A program made the position numbers and the translations under genes. DNA of 64,000 bases from Deinococcus frigens DSM 12807 (GTDB lineage Bacteria; Deinococcota; Deinococci; Deinococcales; Deinococcaceae), in assembly GCF_000701425.1 (NCBI RefSeq), contig NZ_JNIW01000015.1, positions 20,543-84,542 of the forward strand, read 5' to 3'. Shown piece by piece: positions 10,191-21,957 of the stretch (position 1 is its first letter; each line of letters opens with the position of its first letter). A model generated the notes under the pieces. The model saw only the letters and a program-made list of their open reading frames with translations, was not told the DNA's origin and ran no database searches.

Positions 10191-10694
10191 ATGTCCCCCA
10201 TGAGCGATCTGACTGGGCGCATGGGCGGCCTCACGGCGGGCTACGACATCAGGGCGAAATGGGACGGCGAGCGCCTGCGCGGGCGCGTCGGCGGGCGCTT
10301 TAACGGCAAAGACATCGACCTGACCCTCAAGGGTGAGGAGGTGGACGGACGCATCGGCGGCGTCTTCGGCGGCTTCGACGCGCGCGGTGAAATCGGCGCG
10401 GGGCGGGTGGAGGTCCGGCTGGGCGGGCGGATTAACGGCGACAACGTGGAATTGAAGATCAGCGCCGACAGCATCACGGGGCGTTTCTCGGGCCGGATTG
10501 ACGGCAAGACCGTGAACTTGCGCCGCGAGGGGCCGACCCTGCGCGGGCGCATCGGCGGAAACCTGGACGGCAAGGACGTGGACCTGGAGTTCGGGCAGAT
10601 TCCGCCCGGTCTGGCCGCGCTGGCCGCCGTGTGCGCGTTCAAGGCGCTGGAAGACGAGCACAACGCTGCGAAGGCCGGTTCAAGCTCGGGCTGA
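10191..10694 (+). CDS. glycine-rich repeat protein (about six 20-residue GRxGG units)
   Basis: 167 residues. Most of the chain is a repeat of about 18-20 residues built on G-R-[VI]-G-G-x-[FIL]-x-G-K-[DN]-V-[DE]-L: RGRVGGRFNGKDIDL, DGRIGGVFGGFDARG, VRLGGRINGDNVEL, TGRFSGRIDGKTVNL and RGRIGGNLDGKDVDL. Regular alternation of small and hydrophobic residues fits a beta-solenoid or stacked beta-hairpins. The tail PGLAALAAVCAFKALEDEH is helical. There is no signal peptide. The start could be 10191 or 10200; neither has a ribosome site. The function is unknown. It stands 80 bases before the AAA ATPase gene. Confidence 0.8.
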   Translation: MSPMSDLTGRMGGLTAGYDIRAKWDGERLRGRVGGRFNGKDIDLTLKGEEVDGRIGGVFGGFDARGEIGAGRVEVRLGGRINGDNVELKISADSITGRFSGRIDGKTVNLRREGPTLRGRIGGNLDGKDVDLEFGQIPPGLAALAAVCAFKALEDEHNAAKAGSSSG

Positions 10695-10773
10695 GCAGCG
10701 CCCTTTTCCGGCACCTCATTCTTCAGCAACCTGCACATTCACGGTGTAGACCCCGTGCTACGTTTTTTTGCAT

Positions 10774-12237
<1,464 letters not shown>

Positions 12238-12260
12238 TTTAACCGGGTCGGTCAGAGCAT

Positions 12261-12298
12261 GGAGTCGCTGGGAGTTTTTTCCGGCGACTCCATTTTTC
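12261..12298 (+). terminator. Rho-independent terminator
   Basis: GGAGTCGC (12261-12268) pairs with GCGACTCC (12284-12291) and is followed by ATTTTTCT. It ends the AAA ATPase transcript. Confidence 0.88.
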
Positions 12299-12307
12299 TG
12301 TCTCGAC

Positions 12308-12313
12308 TAGAAT
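12308..12313 (+). promoter_or_regulatory. -10 element TAGAAT, leaderless tautomerase
   Basis: TAGAAT lies six bases before the ATG at 12320 and just after the preceding terminator; no ribosome site. Confidence 0.65.
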
Positions 12314-12319
12314 CGGGGT

Positions 12320-12523
12320 ATGCCCTACATCAACGTCCGGCTGACCCGCAAGGACATCACGGCAGAGCAAAAAGCGCAGATTGTCCGGGAGATCACCGCC
12401 ACCATGCAAAGCGTGCTGGGCAAGCGGCCCGAGAGCGTGCATGTCATGATCGACGAGATCGACCCGGAGAACTGGGGCTACGCGGGCGAGCTGACCTCCG
12501 AACACCGCAAGCGGCAGCGATAG
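12320..12523 (+). CDS. 4-oxalocrotonate tautomerase-family protein
   Basis: 67 residues, the usual size. After removal of Met the chain begins PYINVRLTRKDITAEQKAQI, so the catalytic Pro1 is present; VLGKRPESVHVMIDEIDPENWGYAG supplies the family's core. Members interconvert enol and keto acids in aromatic degradation, but many chromosomal copies have unknown substrates. Leaderless promoter at 12308. The next gene starts 12 bases downstream, so the two are probably co-transcribed. Confidence 0.92.
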   Translation: MPYINVRLTRKDITAEQKAQIVREITATMQSVLGKRPESVHVMIDEIDPENWGYAGELTSEHRKRQR

Positions 12524-12535
12524 CATCCGAAAGCC

Positions 12536-13201
12536 GTGCTGCCCCCCGTCCTGACCGAACTGACCAACTATTTTTCGCCGCTTTCTACCTTTCAACGGGA
12601 GGAGGGCGGCGCTCTGACGTTGTTGACGCCGGGCGTGAATGTGCTGGGCCTGAACGCGACGTATCTGCCGGATGACGTGCCGGACCTGTGCTCTGCGCTG
12701 GCGTGGCACCGGGCGCAGGACTTGCCGCCATTGCTCGCCTCGCCGTCGCCTGTTCCCGGAGCAAGAGAAATGGCGGCGCTGCAAGTGGGCACCTTCACGC
12801 CTGCTGAACCGCAGGACTCCGGTGCCGTGGTGGAGCAGATCAGCCGCCTGCATCTCCAGAAGTGGGCCGGGGTCCTGACCGCCGCACATGGAACGCCGGA
12901 GTGGGCGACGTCGCTGGCCCGGCATCTGGCCGCGCGGCTGGAGGGGCAGCGTGAATATGTTCTGCTGCTGGCGTACGGCGGCGCGGGTGAGGCGGTGGGA
13001 GCGCTGCTGTGGCGGGCCACAAAGAGCGGGGGCGCGGCGCATCTGTGGGGCGTGACCGACAGCGCCGCGCAGTTGCCGCTGCTGAATGCGGCGTGGGCGC
13101 TGGCAGGTGGCCTGCGCGTCTCTGCCCTGCCCGGCGAGCTGGACCTTTCAGAGGTGGGCCGGGTGCGCTTCAGCCTGCCCAGTGCCGAGACTGCCGACTG
13201 A
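12536..13201 (+). CDS. hypothetical protein, possibly GNAT-like
   Basis: 221 residues with a GTG start; TAGCAT lies nine bases upstream. The N-terminal half (MLPPVLTELTNYFSPLSTFQ ... LTLLTPGVNVLGLNATYLP) and the C-terminal half (YVLLLAYGGAGEAVGALLWR ... AHLWGVTDSAAQLPLLNAA) have the strand-loop-helix order seen in some acetyltransferase-fold proteins with a divergent acetyl-CoA site. No clear catalytic motif, no signal peptide. Family placement is a guess. Confidence 0.7.
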   Translation: MLPPVLTELTNYFSPLSTFQREEGGALTLLTPGVNVLGLNATYLPDDVPDLCSALAWHRAQDLPPLLASPSPVPGAREMAALQVGTFTPAEPQDSGAVVEQISRLHLQKWAGVLTAAHGTPEWATSLARHLAARLEGQREYVLLLAYGGAGEAVGALLWRATKSGGAAHLWGVTDSAAQLPLLNAAWALAGGLRVSALPGELDLSEVGRVRFSLPSAETAD

Positions 13202-13232
13202 ATCTCAGTCCGGGCCGCGTCTCCTCGCTTTA

Positions 13233-14012
13233 ATGAAGGGAATGCGCCCCCGTCTCCTGATCCTGCCCCTGAGCCTCCTGACCCTCGTGGCCTGCGCGCC
13301 CCGAACGGCCCGCCCCACCGTGACCCTGGGACCGGTTCAGACGCAGGTGTTGCCGGTGCGCCTGGGCATGGGCCAGAGCATGCAACTCACGGTGACGCTC
13401 AACGGGAGAGGGGTGCCGCCGGATGACCTGACCTGGGTCAGCAGCGATCTGCGCGTCGTGACCGTCTCGGCAGGCGGACTGGCGCGGGCGGGCGCGGCGG
13501 GACAGGCGGCAGTGCGGGCCATCCAGACCGGCTCGGGCCGCGCCCTGGCCGAGTTCCGCATGCAGGTCATGGTCCCGCCGCCCGCCACCCCGCAGCGGCT
13601 GGACGCGCTGACCGGGGAGGTGCTGAAACTGACCAACGACGCGCGGGCCAGCGGCCAGAGCTGCGGCGGCCAGTCCTTCCCAGCCGCGCCCCCGCTGGGT
13701 GCCGAGGCGCGGCTGGGCCAGGCCGCGCAAAACCACGCCGCCGACATGGCCGCCCGCGATTATTTCAATCACGTCAGCCCGGATGGCGGCACCCTCACAG
13801 GCCGCATCAGCGCCAGCGGCTATCCGTGGCGCGCGATTGCCGAGAACATCGCTGCCGGGCAGACGAGTGCGCAGGAAGTCGTGTCCGGCTGGGTCCGCAG
13901 CGAGGGCCACTGCCGCAATCTGATGAACGCCAGCTACACCGAGCTGGGCATCGGGCTGGCGCAGGGTGCGGGCGGCAGGCGCTACTGGGTGCAGGATTTC
14001 GGCACGCGCTGA
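13233..14012 (+). CDS. CAP-domain (SCP/PR1-like) lipoprotein with Big-like N-terminal domain
   Basis: 259 residues. The start MKGMRPRLLILPLSLLTLVA is followed by a Cys, a lipoprotein signal (LVAC). Residues about 30-115 resemble a bacterial Ig-like fold (LRVVTVSAGGLARAGAAGQA). Residues about 125-259 form a CAP domain: LTNDARASGQ, LGQAAQNHAADMAARDYFNH, GYPWRAIAENIAAGQ, VVSGWVRSEGHCRNLMNASY, ELGIGLAQ. The His/Glu quartet of the CAP cavity is visible. Extracytoplasmic; role unknown. ATG 13242 is an alternative start. Confidence 0.9.
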   Translation: MKGMRPRLLILPLSLLTLVACAPRTARPTVTLGPVQTQVLPVRLGMGQSMQLTVTLNGRGVPPDDLTWVSSDLRVVTVSAGGLARAGAAGQAAVRAIQTGSGRALAEFRMQVMVPPPATPQRLDALTGEVLKLTNDARASGQSCGGQSFPAAPPLGAEARLGQAAQNHAADMAARDYFNHVSPDGGTLTGRISASGYPWRAIAENIAAGQTSAQEVVSGWVRSEGHCRNLMNASYTELGIGLAQGAGGRRYWVQDFGTR

Positions 14013-14044
14013 ACCTCCACAAGCCAGGACGCGTACCCCCGGGT

Positions 14045-15226
14045 ATGGCTCCTGCTCTCCTTTCCCCTGTCCGGCTGACCCTGAGCCTCCTGGCGCTGGC
14101 GCTGCAAGCCGCGTGTGCTCAGGCTGCGCCGACGGCAGTCCAGACCCTGACCCTGCCTGCCCCGGCAGTCTGGCTGGCGGCGGAGGGGCAACAGGTGTAC
14201 GCCCTGACCGGAACATCCGAGTTGCTGGGCGTTCAGAACGGACAGGCCCGCACGCTGGCGAAGAACTTTTCCAGTGCCTTTATCACCGCCTGTTCGGGCC
14301 GGGTGGTGGGCGTCAACGACGCGGGCAGATTGCAGGTCTGGGACGGCCAGGCCATTCAGACTGCGCCCAATACGGATCTCTCCCCGCGCGCCCACCCGGT
14401 CTGTCTGCCTTTCGGCATCGTGGCCGTGGCGCGTTCTGGCGATCTGGTGCGCTTTGATCCCAGCGGCGCAGGCTGGCGCGAGGCCGCCCGGACTCCCGCC
14501 CACGCCCTGTCAGACGCCCAACTGACCCTGGCCGATCTGGACGGCACGGGTGATGAGGTGGTGGCCCTGACCCGGCCCGACAGCGCGCGTTACGATCACG
14601 GCATCCTGGGCGACGCGGTAGAGGCCACAGAGATCACGGTCTTCGAGCGCCATGGCCTGACGGTGCTGGCCCGCCTGAGCCTGCCCGCTCCCTTCGTCTT
14701 CGAGGATTTGCAGGCGCGGCCCGTGCGGCTGACGGATGACAAAGATTCGCTGGCCGTCGTCCGTTCCAGTCCCGGCAGAGGAGCGGCGCTGGCGCTGGTG
14801 GCGGGCGCGGGCAGCAGATTGCGGGTCCAGGCTGCTGGGCCGGACTTCGGCCAGACGCACCGCTGGCTGGCTCCCGCCGTCGGCTTCGGTCAACTGTGGG
14901 CGGTGCAGACGCCACACATCGGGGGCCGTCTGGTGCAGTACACCCGGTCGGGCGAGGCCCTGGAAGCCTCCGCGCCGGTTGACGGCCTTTCCAGCCACAG
15001 CATCGGCAGCCGCAACCTGAACGCGGCAGTCGTCACCGCGCCGGGACAGCTTGTCGTCCCGGCCCAGGACCACCGCAGTCTGCTGGCGCTGGATTGCCGG
15101 GCCACCTGCCAGGTAACGGGGAAGCTGGCGCTGGGCGGCGCGTACACCAGCAACCTGCTGCTTGCCGGTGGTCAGGTATGGGTGGGAGACAGCAGCGGCA
15201 GGCTGTCTGGCTGGACGGTCAGGTAA
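14045..15226 (+). CDS. exported hypothetical protein, propeller-like
   Basis: 393 residues. The signal peptide is LTLSLLALALQAACAQA with cleavage near AQA-AP. The mature chain has repeated beta-rich stretches such as VWLAAEGQQVYALTGTSELL, VVGVNDAGRLQVWDG, GIVAVARSGDLVRFD, VWVGDSSGRLSGWTV, the pattern of WD40/PQQ-like beta-propellers. No enzymatic residues are recognised. The start is placed at 14045 where the signal peptide begins; the frame is open upstream into the previous gene. No ribosome site is evident. Confidence 0.75.
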   Translation: MAPALLSPVRLTLSLLALALQAACAQAAPTAVQTLTLPAPAVWLAAEGQQVYALTGTSELLGVQNGQARTLAKNFSSAFITACSGRVVGVNDAGRLQVWDGQAIQTAPNTDLSPRAHPVCLPFGIVAVARSGDLVRFDPSGAGWREAARTPAHALSDAQLTLADLDGTGDEVVALTRPDSARYDHGILGDAVEATEITVFERHGLTVLARLSLPAPFVFEDLQARPVRLTDDKDSLAVVRSSPGRGAALALVAGAGSRLRVQAAGPDFGQTHRWLAPAVGFGQLWAVQTPHIGGRLVQYTRSGEALEASAPVDGLSSHSIGSRNLNAAVVTAPGQLVVPAQDHRSLLALDCRATCQVTGKLALGGAYTSNLLLAGGQVWVGDSSGRLSGWTVR

Positions 15227-15254
15227 GCGCGCAGACCCCTGCAACACTCAGGGC

Positions 15255-15283
15255 AAAAAAAATTCCCCTCCACCGGAGAGGGG
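15255..15283 (-). terminator. terminator of msrB
   Basis: On the reverse strand GAGGGG-type arms (15278-15283 and 15265-15270) form a hairpin followed by eight T (complement of 15255-15262). It ends the leftward msrB transcript and could also slow the convergent transcript. Confidence 0.85.
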
Positions 15284-15299
15284 ATGGGGTAAGGACTCC

Positions 15300-15764
15300 C
15301 TAGCTGAACATCTGGCGGTATTCGCCGTAACCCTCGGCCTCCAGCTTTTCCGCCGGAACGAAGCGCAGCGACGCCGAGTTGATGCAGTAGCGCAGGCCGC
15401 CCCGGTCCTGCGGACCGTCGGGGAAGACGTGGCCCAGGTGGGAATCCGCGCTGCCGGAACGGACCTCGGTACGGGCGTAGCCGATCTTGTGGTCGGTGTT
15501 CTCGGTCAGGTTGGCGTGCTGGACCGGGCGGGTGAAGCTGGGCCAGCCGCAGCCCGCGTCGTATTTGTCGGCGCTGGAGAACAGTGGCTCGCCGGACACC
15601 ACGTCCACGTAAATGCCGTCGCCATCGGTGTCCCAGTACTCGCCCGAAAAGGCCCGCTCGGTGCCCTCGTGCTGGGTCACGCGGTACTGCTCAGGCGTTA
15701 GGCGCTCGCGCAGTTCGGCGTCGCTGGGCTTGCTGTACGGGGGGGCCTGTGTCGTATCGGTCAT
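15300..15764 (-). CDS. msrB: peptide methionine (R)-S-oxide reductase MsrB
   Basis: 154 residues. It reduces R-methionine sulfoxide in proteins, using thioredoxin. Signatures: [34 protein letters not shown] with the catalytic Cys near residue 128. The first CxxC zinc pair of many MsrB proteins is absent ([15 protein letters not shown] keeps only one Cys), so this is the zinc-free form. Start at ATG 15764 with a leaderless signal. Terminator at 15255. Confidence 0.96.
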   Translation of the reverse strand: MTDTTQAPPYSKPSDAELRERLTPEQYRVTQHEGTERAFSGEYWDTDGDGIYVDVVSGEPLFSSADKYDAGCGWPSFTRPVQHANLTENTDHKIGYARTEVRSGSADSHLGHVFPDGPQDRGGLRYCINSASLRFVPAEKLEAEGYGEYRQMFS

Positions 15765-15770
15765 GCCCAG

Positions 15771-15776
15771 AGTCTA
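15771..15776 (-). promoter_or_regulatory. -10 element TAGACT for msrB
   Basis: TAGACT on the reverse strand is six bases before the msrB ATG; no ribosome site. Confidence 0.65.
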
Positions 15777-15996
15777 GAAGCCGTGGCCGCCCGCAACCGT
15801 GGCAGCCCGAACGCTGGGGGCTTGAGAGGTTCTTGGGACTTCTCGCTAGGGACTTTCTGGCCCGGACCTGTTGAGATGGCCTTGAGCTGACATTGAGACG
15901 GCGTTCAAACACGCCAGCGCCTTACACAAGCTGAACACGGCGGCCCCTACCATGCCGGGTGAACATTCGCTTCTCTCTTTTCCCGGAGGTTTCCCC

Positions 15997-16434
<438 letters not shown>

Positions 16435-16467
16435 ATTTCCCTGGTGACCTGATCTGAGCGTTTCCCG

Positions 16468-16499
16468 CCGTCTGCCACAGCCACCGCGCTGGTAGACGG
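16468..16499. repeat. inverted repeat upstream of the DUF305 gene
   Basis: CCGTCTGCCA (16468-16477) pairs with TGGTAGACGG (16490-16499) with one mismatch over ten pairs and a 12-base loop. It could be an operator or an attenuating hairpin between the Cys-rich gene and the DUF305 gene. There is no T-run. Confidence 0.6.
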
Positions 16500-16523
16500 T
16501 GTTTACATGTAAAGGAGAAGCCT

Positions 16524-17042
16524 GTGAACGATTCCATGAATCGCCCGTCCCCAGCACCAGGCTCAGGCGAGAAACCGATGGGCAAGATGGGCGGCAGTTA
16601 TGGCCGATTCGCCGCCATGATCGCCACCTCTATCGTGATCATGTACGGCCTGATGTACCTCAATACCTACCAGTTGGACCATGTGTATTACAGCCAGACG
16701 CGCATGTGGATGGCGCTCTACATGGGCGCAGTGATGGCCGTGATCATGCTGGGTTTCATGCTGAACATGTACAAGAACAGCCGTACCAATCTGGGCATTT
16801 TGATCGGCAGCGCGGTGGTCTTTGCCGGGGCGCTGTACCTGGTGCGCGCACAGACGACGGTGGGCGACGTGGCGTGGATGAAGGCCATGATTCCGCACCA
16901 CTCGATTGCCATCCTGACCAGCGAACGCGCCCAGATCAAGGACCCCCGCGTGCGCGATCTGGCCGACGGCATCATTGAGACCCAGCGCCGCGAGATCGCC
17001 GAGATGAAGGCGCTGATCACGGACCTGGAAAGCAAGCGGTAA
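16524..17042 (+). CDS. DUF305-family membrane protein
   Basis: 172 residues. Three membrane segments are visible: FAAMIATSIVIMYGLMYL, MWMALYMGAVMAVIMLGFML and LGILIGSAVVFAGALYLV. The C-terminal DUF305 part carries WMKAMIPHHSIAILTSERA with the M-x-x-HH metal-like site, then helices ending IIETQRREIAEMKALITDLE. DUF305 proteins are frequent beside copper genes. A ribosome site (AAAGGAGAAG) precedes ATG 16524. Together with the Cys-rich gene it suggests a copper module. Confidence 0.88.
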   Translation: MNDSMNRPSPAPGSGEKPMGKMGGSYGRFAAMIATSIVIMYGLMYLNTYQLDHVYYSQTRMWMALYMGAVMAVIMLGFMLNMYKNSRTNLGILIGSAVVFAGALYLVRAQTTVGDVAWMKAMIPHHSIAILTSERAQIKDPRVRDLADGIIETQRREIAEMKALITDLESKR

Positions 17043-17275
17043 GCGGGCCGATGACGGACCGGCCCTGAGCAAGCCAGCAGGCCATAAGGTCCAGCCGAAA
17101 AGGTGTGTCCTCCCAAGAGAGGTCCGCAGGTCTCGCTCCGCCTGGGACTGGGCGCACTGCTGGATCTATCCAGGATTCACCGGGCCTGACCGCTCTCTCT
17201 CAATGTTTTAAAGCGTTACATCAGAGTGGCGAAAGGACTGAAAAGAGTAAAGGTGCGCCCCCGTGTTGTGGATTT

Positions 17276-18604
17276 ATGCTGGGCAACATGCTCCGTGTGT
17301 CCTGTCTGCTGGCGTTCATCTGCCTCTCGTCTGCGGGGGCGCAGCGCCTGTCCGCTCTGGACTTTGGGCGATCACTGAAGCTGCCCGAAGGGTCTTACGA
17401 GGCGGCCACCACCTCCAGGCTGCTCAACCGCCCCCTGCCACGCGACGGCATCCGCCTGACCTCGCTCTCCGTGATCAATGCCGAATTTCTCAAGCGGGTC
17501 TTCACCGACGCGCCGTCGGATTTTGGATTCCGGTGTTCGGGGGAGCGGGAAGTCGTGGCCCTGCCCGGCACGCCCAACGACGGGCGGGCGTTCGTTCAGA
17601 CCCTGCTGAAGCAGTCCGGCATACAGCCGCTGTACCAGAATCCCAGCCGGCTGTATTTCAGCGCAGGACCGACTTTCGCCGGGTTCAACGAGTACCAGGG
17701 GGCGTTGTATCTCAGCGTCTGTCAGGCCACCCGTGACCTGAGCGGACTGGTCGAGCGCGTCACACCGCACGAAACCTACCTGGGCCAGACGCCTTATCTG
17801 ATCGCCGCCGACTACGCGGGGCGGCTGAACTGGTGTACCGCCCTACCAGACCCGCTCCTGCGTTCGGTTCGGGCGTTCTCGGGAAGTGCGCTGCAAGCCG
17901 ATGTCTCGCCGGACGGCAGCCGGATCGCAGTGGCTGGCTGGGACGCCCGGCCAGCCGTCAAGGTCTTCGACGCGGCCACCGGGGCGCTGCTCCAAACCCT
18001 GGGACTGCCATCCGGTCCCGTCTCTCTGACCTTCTCTGGCGACGGCAAGACGCTGCTGGTCCTGGACGCCAACACCACCTACACCTGGCTGGACATCGCC
18101 AGCGGCCAGACGCTGAACTCGTGGCAGGTCGTATCGCTGATCAGCTCAGACCTGCGGGGCGCGGGCAGTTCGCTGTTTCTGGAGTGGTCGCCCACCAGCA
18201 CCATCCGGGTCTACGACGCGGCCAGGGCCACCCCCCGCTTTTCTCTGAGGAACTTCAAGCTGAATGCCAGGGCGGTGACGCCCGACGGCCAGTGGATCGT
18301 CACGGCCAGCACGAGGGGCGTGCTGAGCGCGTTCAGCACTAGGGACGGCAAAGCCGGGGCCACCGTGAGCCTGGGGGTAACCACCGGGGCCGGACTCGCC
18401 AGTGGCCCAGGCGACAGCGAGGTCACGGCGCTGGTCATTCAGACGGCAGAGGGCAGGCCGCCGCAGGTCGTGACCCAGATCTGGGCGGTGGGCAGTCCGG
18501 CACTTCGGCCCGCCGCCACCATCAACCACCGCAGAGCCGATATGATCGTGTTCGACTCGGCCCGCACCACGCCGGTCAGCATCCCGCTCTGCCGCGCGCC
18601 GTGA
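17276..18604 (+). CDS. exported propeller-like protein
   Basis: 442 residues. The signal peptide MLGNMLRVSCLLAFICLSSA ends near GAQ. The first 200 residues (LSALDFGRSLKLPEGSYEAA ... FVQTLLKQSGIQPLYQ) are unlike any family I know. From about residue 200 come WD40-like repeats: LQADVSPDGSRIAVAGWD, VSLTFSGDGKTLLVLDA, RAVTPDGQWIVTASTRG. Probably a periplasmic or surface protein with a binding propeller. ATG 17288 is an alternative start; no ribosome site is seen. The function is not known. Confidence 0.75.
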   Translation: MLGNMLRVSCLLAFICLSSAGAQRLSALDFGRSLKLPEGSYEAATTSRLLNRPLPRDGIRLTSLSVINAEFLKRVFTDAPSDFGFRCSGEREVVALPGTPNDGRAFVQTLLKQSGIQPLYQNPSRLYFSAGPTFAGFNEYQGALYLSVCQATRDLSGLVERVTPHETYLGQTPYLIAADYAGRLNWCTALPDPLLRSVRAFSGSALQADVSPDGSRIAVAGWDARPAVKVFDAATGALLQTLGLPSGPVSLTFSGDGKTLLVLDANTTYTWLDIASGQTLNSWQVVSLISSDLRGAGSSLFLEWSPTSTIRVYDAARATPRFSLRNFKLNARAVTPDGQWIVTASTRGVLSAFSTRDGKAGATVSLGVTTGAGLASGPGDSEVTALVIQTAEGRPPQVVTQIWAVGSPALRPAATINHRRADMIVFDSARTTPVSIPLCRAP

Positions 18605-18745
18605 CGGGGCCGCCCCACCCCAACGACAGGCAGGCTGAGTGTCCTGGCCAGGGTTGTGTCTGGACAGTTGTGATGACCTAGACGATGTAAGAAGAATGGA
18701 AGCAACAGAAGTCTTTTCTCTGACGCTGTCATTTGGACAGATACT

Positions 18746-19720
<975 letters not shown>

Positions 19721-19727
19721 GCCCGAC

Positions 19728-19733
19728 AGTCTA
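19728..19733 (-). promoter_or_regulatory. -10 element TAGACT for the rluD-like gene
   Basis: TAGACT on the reverse strand sits seven bases before the GTG start at 19720; no ribosome site. Confidence 0.6.
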
Positions 19734-19942
19734 GGGGCTTGCCCCCCGTTCCCATGCCGGTCTTCATGCGGCCTTTAGCCTCCTCGCACACATGATCCGA
19801 TCCCTGTCCGGCTGCATATATCCCATTGAGCGATGTTTTTGTGGGCGGCCCCAGCGGTCACCCGCGCGAGTTGGACCCTGCCGGGATTGCCAAGGTCCGG
19901 GCAGACGAAGAGGCGACCGACGCCGCTCAAGGGAGGATTTTC

Positions 19943-20713
19943 ATGCCGGAGAACGTAGAAACCAACGCACAGACCGCGACCCAGGGGTCAGAAATCACAG
20001 GCGGGCAGGGCACGTCCCGCCGCCAGTTCGTGGGCTACGCCGCCCTGTTCGGCGCGGGCGCGGCCCTGGTGGCATGCAGCCCCACGCCCACCCCCAAGGC
20101 CATGACGGCGGCTGAGAAACAGGACATCGACATCCTGAACTACGCGCTGACCCTGGAGTACCTGGAAGCGGACTTTTACCGCCGTTTCGATTCCGGTGAC
20201 CTGAAGGGCACGCTCAAGGATGCCCGCGTCAAGGAATTTGCCCGGGAACTGGCCGAGCAGGAAGCGGCCCACGTCGCCGTACTGACAAAGACCATCATCA
20301 GCCTGGGCGGCAAACCCGTTCCTCTGCCCAAGTTCGATTACAGCTCTTTGATCCCTGATCCCAGCAAGCTCAACGACGCGTTCTTCCTGCAACTGGCCGT
20401 GACCTTCGAGCCAGTCGGCACCCGCGCCTACCTGGGCCAGGCCGCCCGACTGAGCAATCCCGATCTGCTGGCCGCCGCCTCCTCCATTCTGGCTGTCGAG
20501 GCCAACCACGTGTCGGCCATTCAGGAACTGCGCACGGACATGGGTCTGAATACCAAGCCCACCCGTCAAACGGATATCGCGCCCCAGACCGACATCAACA
20601 ACACCAACGCGTCTTCTTTTGACCCCAACTTTTCCCCAACGCCAACGTTCCTGTGGAAGGGATTGACGATGGCGCAGACCCTGGCCATCGTCGGACCGTT
20701 GATCGTCAAGTAA
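19943..20713 (+). CDS. Tat-exported ferritin-like protein, copy 1
   Basis: 256 residues. A long polar N-terminus leads to TSRRQFVGYAALFGAGAALV followed by ACS: a twin-arginine signal ending in a lipobox-like Ala-Cys. The ferritin-like domain follows (about 95-250): LNYALTLEYLEADFYRRF, LAEQEAAHVAVLTKTI, LQLAVTFEPVGTRAYLG, ILAVEANHVSAIQEL, with Glu and ExxH residues placed for a di-metal site. GGGAGGA precedes ATG 19943; an upstream in-frame start at 19826 is less likely. Followed by a paralogue; tatA is close by. Extracytoplasmic, function unknown. Confidence 0.88.
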   Translation: MPENVETNAQTATQGSEITGGQGTSRRQFVGYAALFGAGAALVACSPTPTPKAMTAAEKQDIDILNYALTLEYLEADFYRRFDSGDLKGTLKDARVKEFARELAEQEAAHVAVLTKTIISLGGKPVPLPKFDYSSLIPDPSKLNDAFFLQLAVTFEPVGTRAYLGQAARLSNPDLLAAASSILAVEANHVSAIQELRTDMGLNTKPTRQTDIAPQTDINNTNASSFDPNFSPTPTFLWKGLTMAQTLAIVGPLIVK

Positions 20714-20783
20714 GCCCCAAGACGCGCCAAGAGTTCCTGAAGCCGAGCTGTACCCCAGCCGTGACACGAGAGGAGAATTCCAC

Positions 20784-21539
20784 ATGACTACCCCTGATCG
20801 CCGTTCTTTCCTGAAATACGCCGGAGCAGGCACGGGCGCAATGATGCTCGGTGGCCTGAACCTGTCCGCCCTGGCCGCTGCCAGCCCCAACACCAAGAGC
20901 GCCGCGCAGGACATCGTGATCCTGAACTACGCGCTGACCCTGGAATACATCGAGGCCGTGTTCTACGCCGCTTTTGATGAAGCAGCCAACAACAAGGATG
21001 ATGTTAGAGGAAAGGGACCTTACGCAGACAAGCTGATCATTCCCCGCGTCAAGGAATACGCCAAGGAACTGGCCGCGCAGGAGCAGGCGCATGTCAATGC
21101 CCTGATCGCTACCATCAATTCGCTGGGCGGTACGCCCGTGGCCAAGCCCAACCTGGACTTTAGCCCGTTGATTGGCGATGGGAGCGGCCTTAACGATAAG
21201 GTGTTTTTGCAACTGGCTGTGACCTTTGAGCCAGTAGGCACCCGCGCCTACCTGGGTCAGGCTCCCAACGTCATGAACGGGGACGTGTTGACTGCCGCCG
21301 CCAGCATTCTGGCCGTGGAAGCCAACCACGTGAGCGGCCTCCAGCAGCTGCGCGTCTTCCTGGGGTACAACCTGAAGCCCACCCGCATGACCGCCCGTGC
21401 GCCTCAGAGCGACGCTGCGCCCAAAAGCACCAGCACGGCGGACTTCGATCCCGACTTCTCGCCGATGCCCACGGCGCTGTGGGAGCCGCTGACGATGGAC
21501 GAGGTTCTGAAAATCGTCGGGCCGCTGATCGTCGGGTGA
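20784..21539 (+). CDS. Tat-exported ferritin-like protein, copy 2
   Basis: 251 residues, paralogue of the preceding gene. The Tat signal is DRRSFLKYAGAGTGAMMLGG with a cleavage site near ALAA. Core motifs are shared: LNYALTLEYIEAVFYAAF, LAAQEQAHVNALIATI, FLQLAVTFEPVGTRAYLG, ILAVEANHVSGLQQL. It differs in lacking the lipobox Cys, so this copy is likely soluble. A GAGAGGAGA ribosome site precedes the ATG. A hairpin at 21590 ends the pair. Possible roles are iron or oxidant handling outside the membrane. Confidence 0.88.
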   Translation: MTTPDRRSFLKYAGAGTGAMMLGGLNLSALAAASPNTKSAAQDIVILNYALTLEYIEAVFYAAFDEAANNKDDVRGKGPYADKLIIPRVKEYAKELAAQEQAHVNALIATINSLGGTPVAKPNLDFSPLIGDGSGLNDKVFLQLAVTFEPVGTRAYLGQAPNVMNGDVLTAAASILAVEANHVSGLQQLRVFLGYNLKPTRMTARAPQSDAAPKSTSTADFDPDFSPMPTALWEPLTMDEVLKIVGPLIVG

Positions 21540-21589
21540 TCTAGAGCAACACTTTCACCACAGCAACGCTTTCACAAGATCCGTCCTCA

Positions 21590-21630
21590 GGGGACGCAGG
21601 CTGGCCTCCGGGCGGCCCGTCCCCTATTCT
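21590..21630 (+). terminator. probable terminator after the ferritin-like pair
   Basis: GGGGACG (21590-21596) pairs with CGTCCCC (21618-21624), with inner GGCC words also able to pair, and is followed by a T-rich stretch. It lies before the tatA gene. Confidence 0.65.
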
Positions 21631-21666
21631 ATTCTCTACTCTTTTTCCTGACCGGAGGTACTGTCC

Positions 21667-21957
21667 ATGCCCAACATCGGCCCCGCTGAACTGATCGTGA
21701 TTCTCCTTGTCGCCCTGGTGGTCTTTGGCCCCCGCAAGTTGCCCGAACTGGGCAAGAGCCTGGGCCACGGCCTGCGCGAATTCCGCAAGAGTACCCAGGG
21801 CCTCAAAGACGAGCTGGACGGCGCAAATATCGTCGCCACCCCCGTTATCCAGCAGCCCGTGACCGTGGCCCAGCCCGCCGCCCAGGTGGCTGCCCAGGTC
21901 GCTGCCGCTCCGGTGCATGCCGCCGCCGTGACGCCGTCCCGCAATGTGGAAGCTTAA
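21667..21957 (+). CDS. tatA: Sec-independent protein translocase subunit TatA/E
   Basis: 96 residues. One N-terminal membrane helix ELIVILLVALVVF, then the hinge FGPRKLPELGKSLGHGLREF and an amphipathic helix, and an Ala/Pro/Val-rich tail. It forms the pore of the Tat system, which moves folded proteins. ACCGGAGG precedes the ATG. No tatB or tatC nearby. It lies beside two Tat-dependent proteins, fitting a supply of translocase for them. Confidence 0.95.
   Translation: MPNIGPAELIVILLVALVVFGPRKLPELGKSLGHGLREFRKSTQGLKDELDGANIVATPVIQQPVTVAQPAAQVAAQVAAAPVHAAAVTPSRNVEA

Noticed and set aside
18605..18745. Possible small gene or RNA between the propeller-like gene and the rluD-like gene
   Set aside because: Convergent 141-base gap with no convincing ORF, hairpin or T-run.
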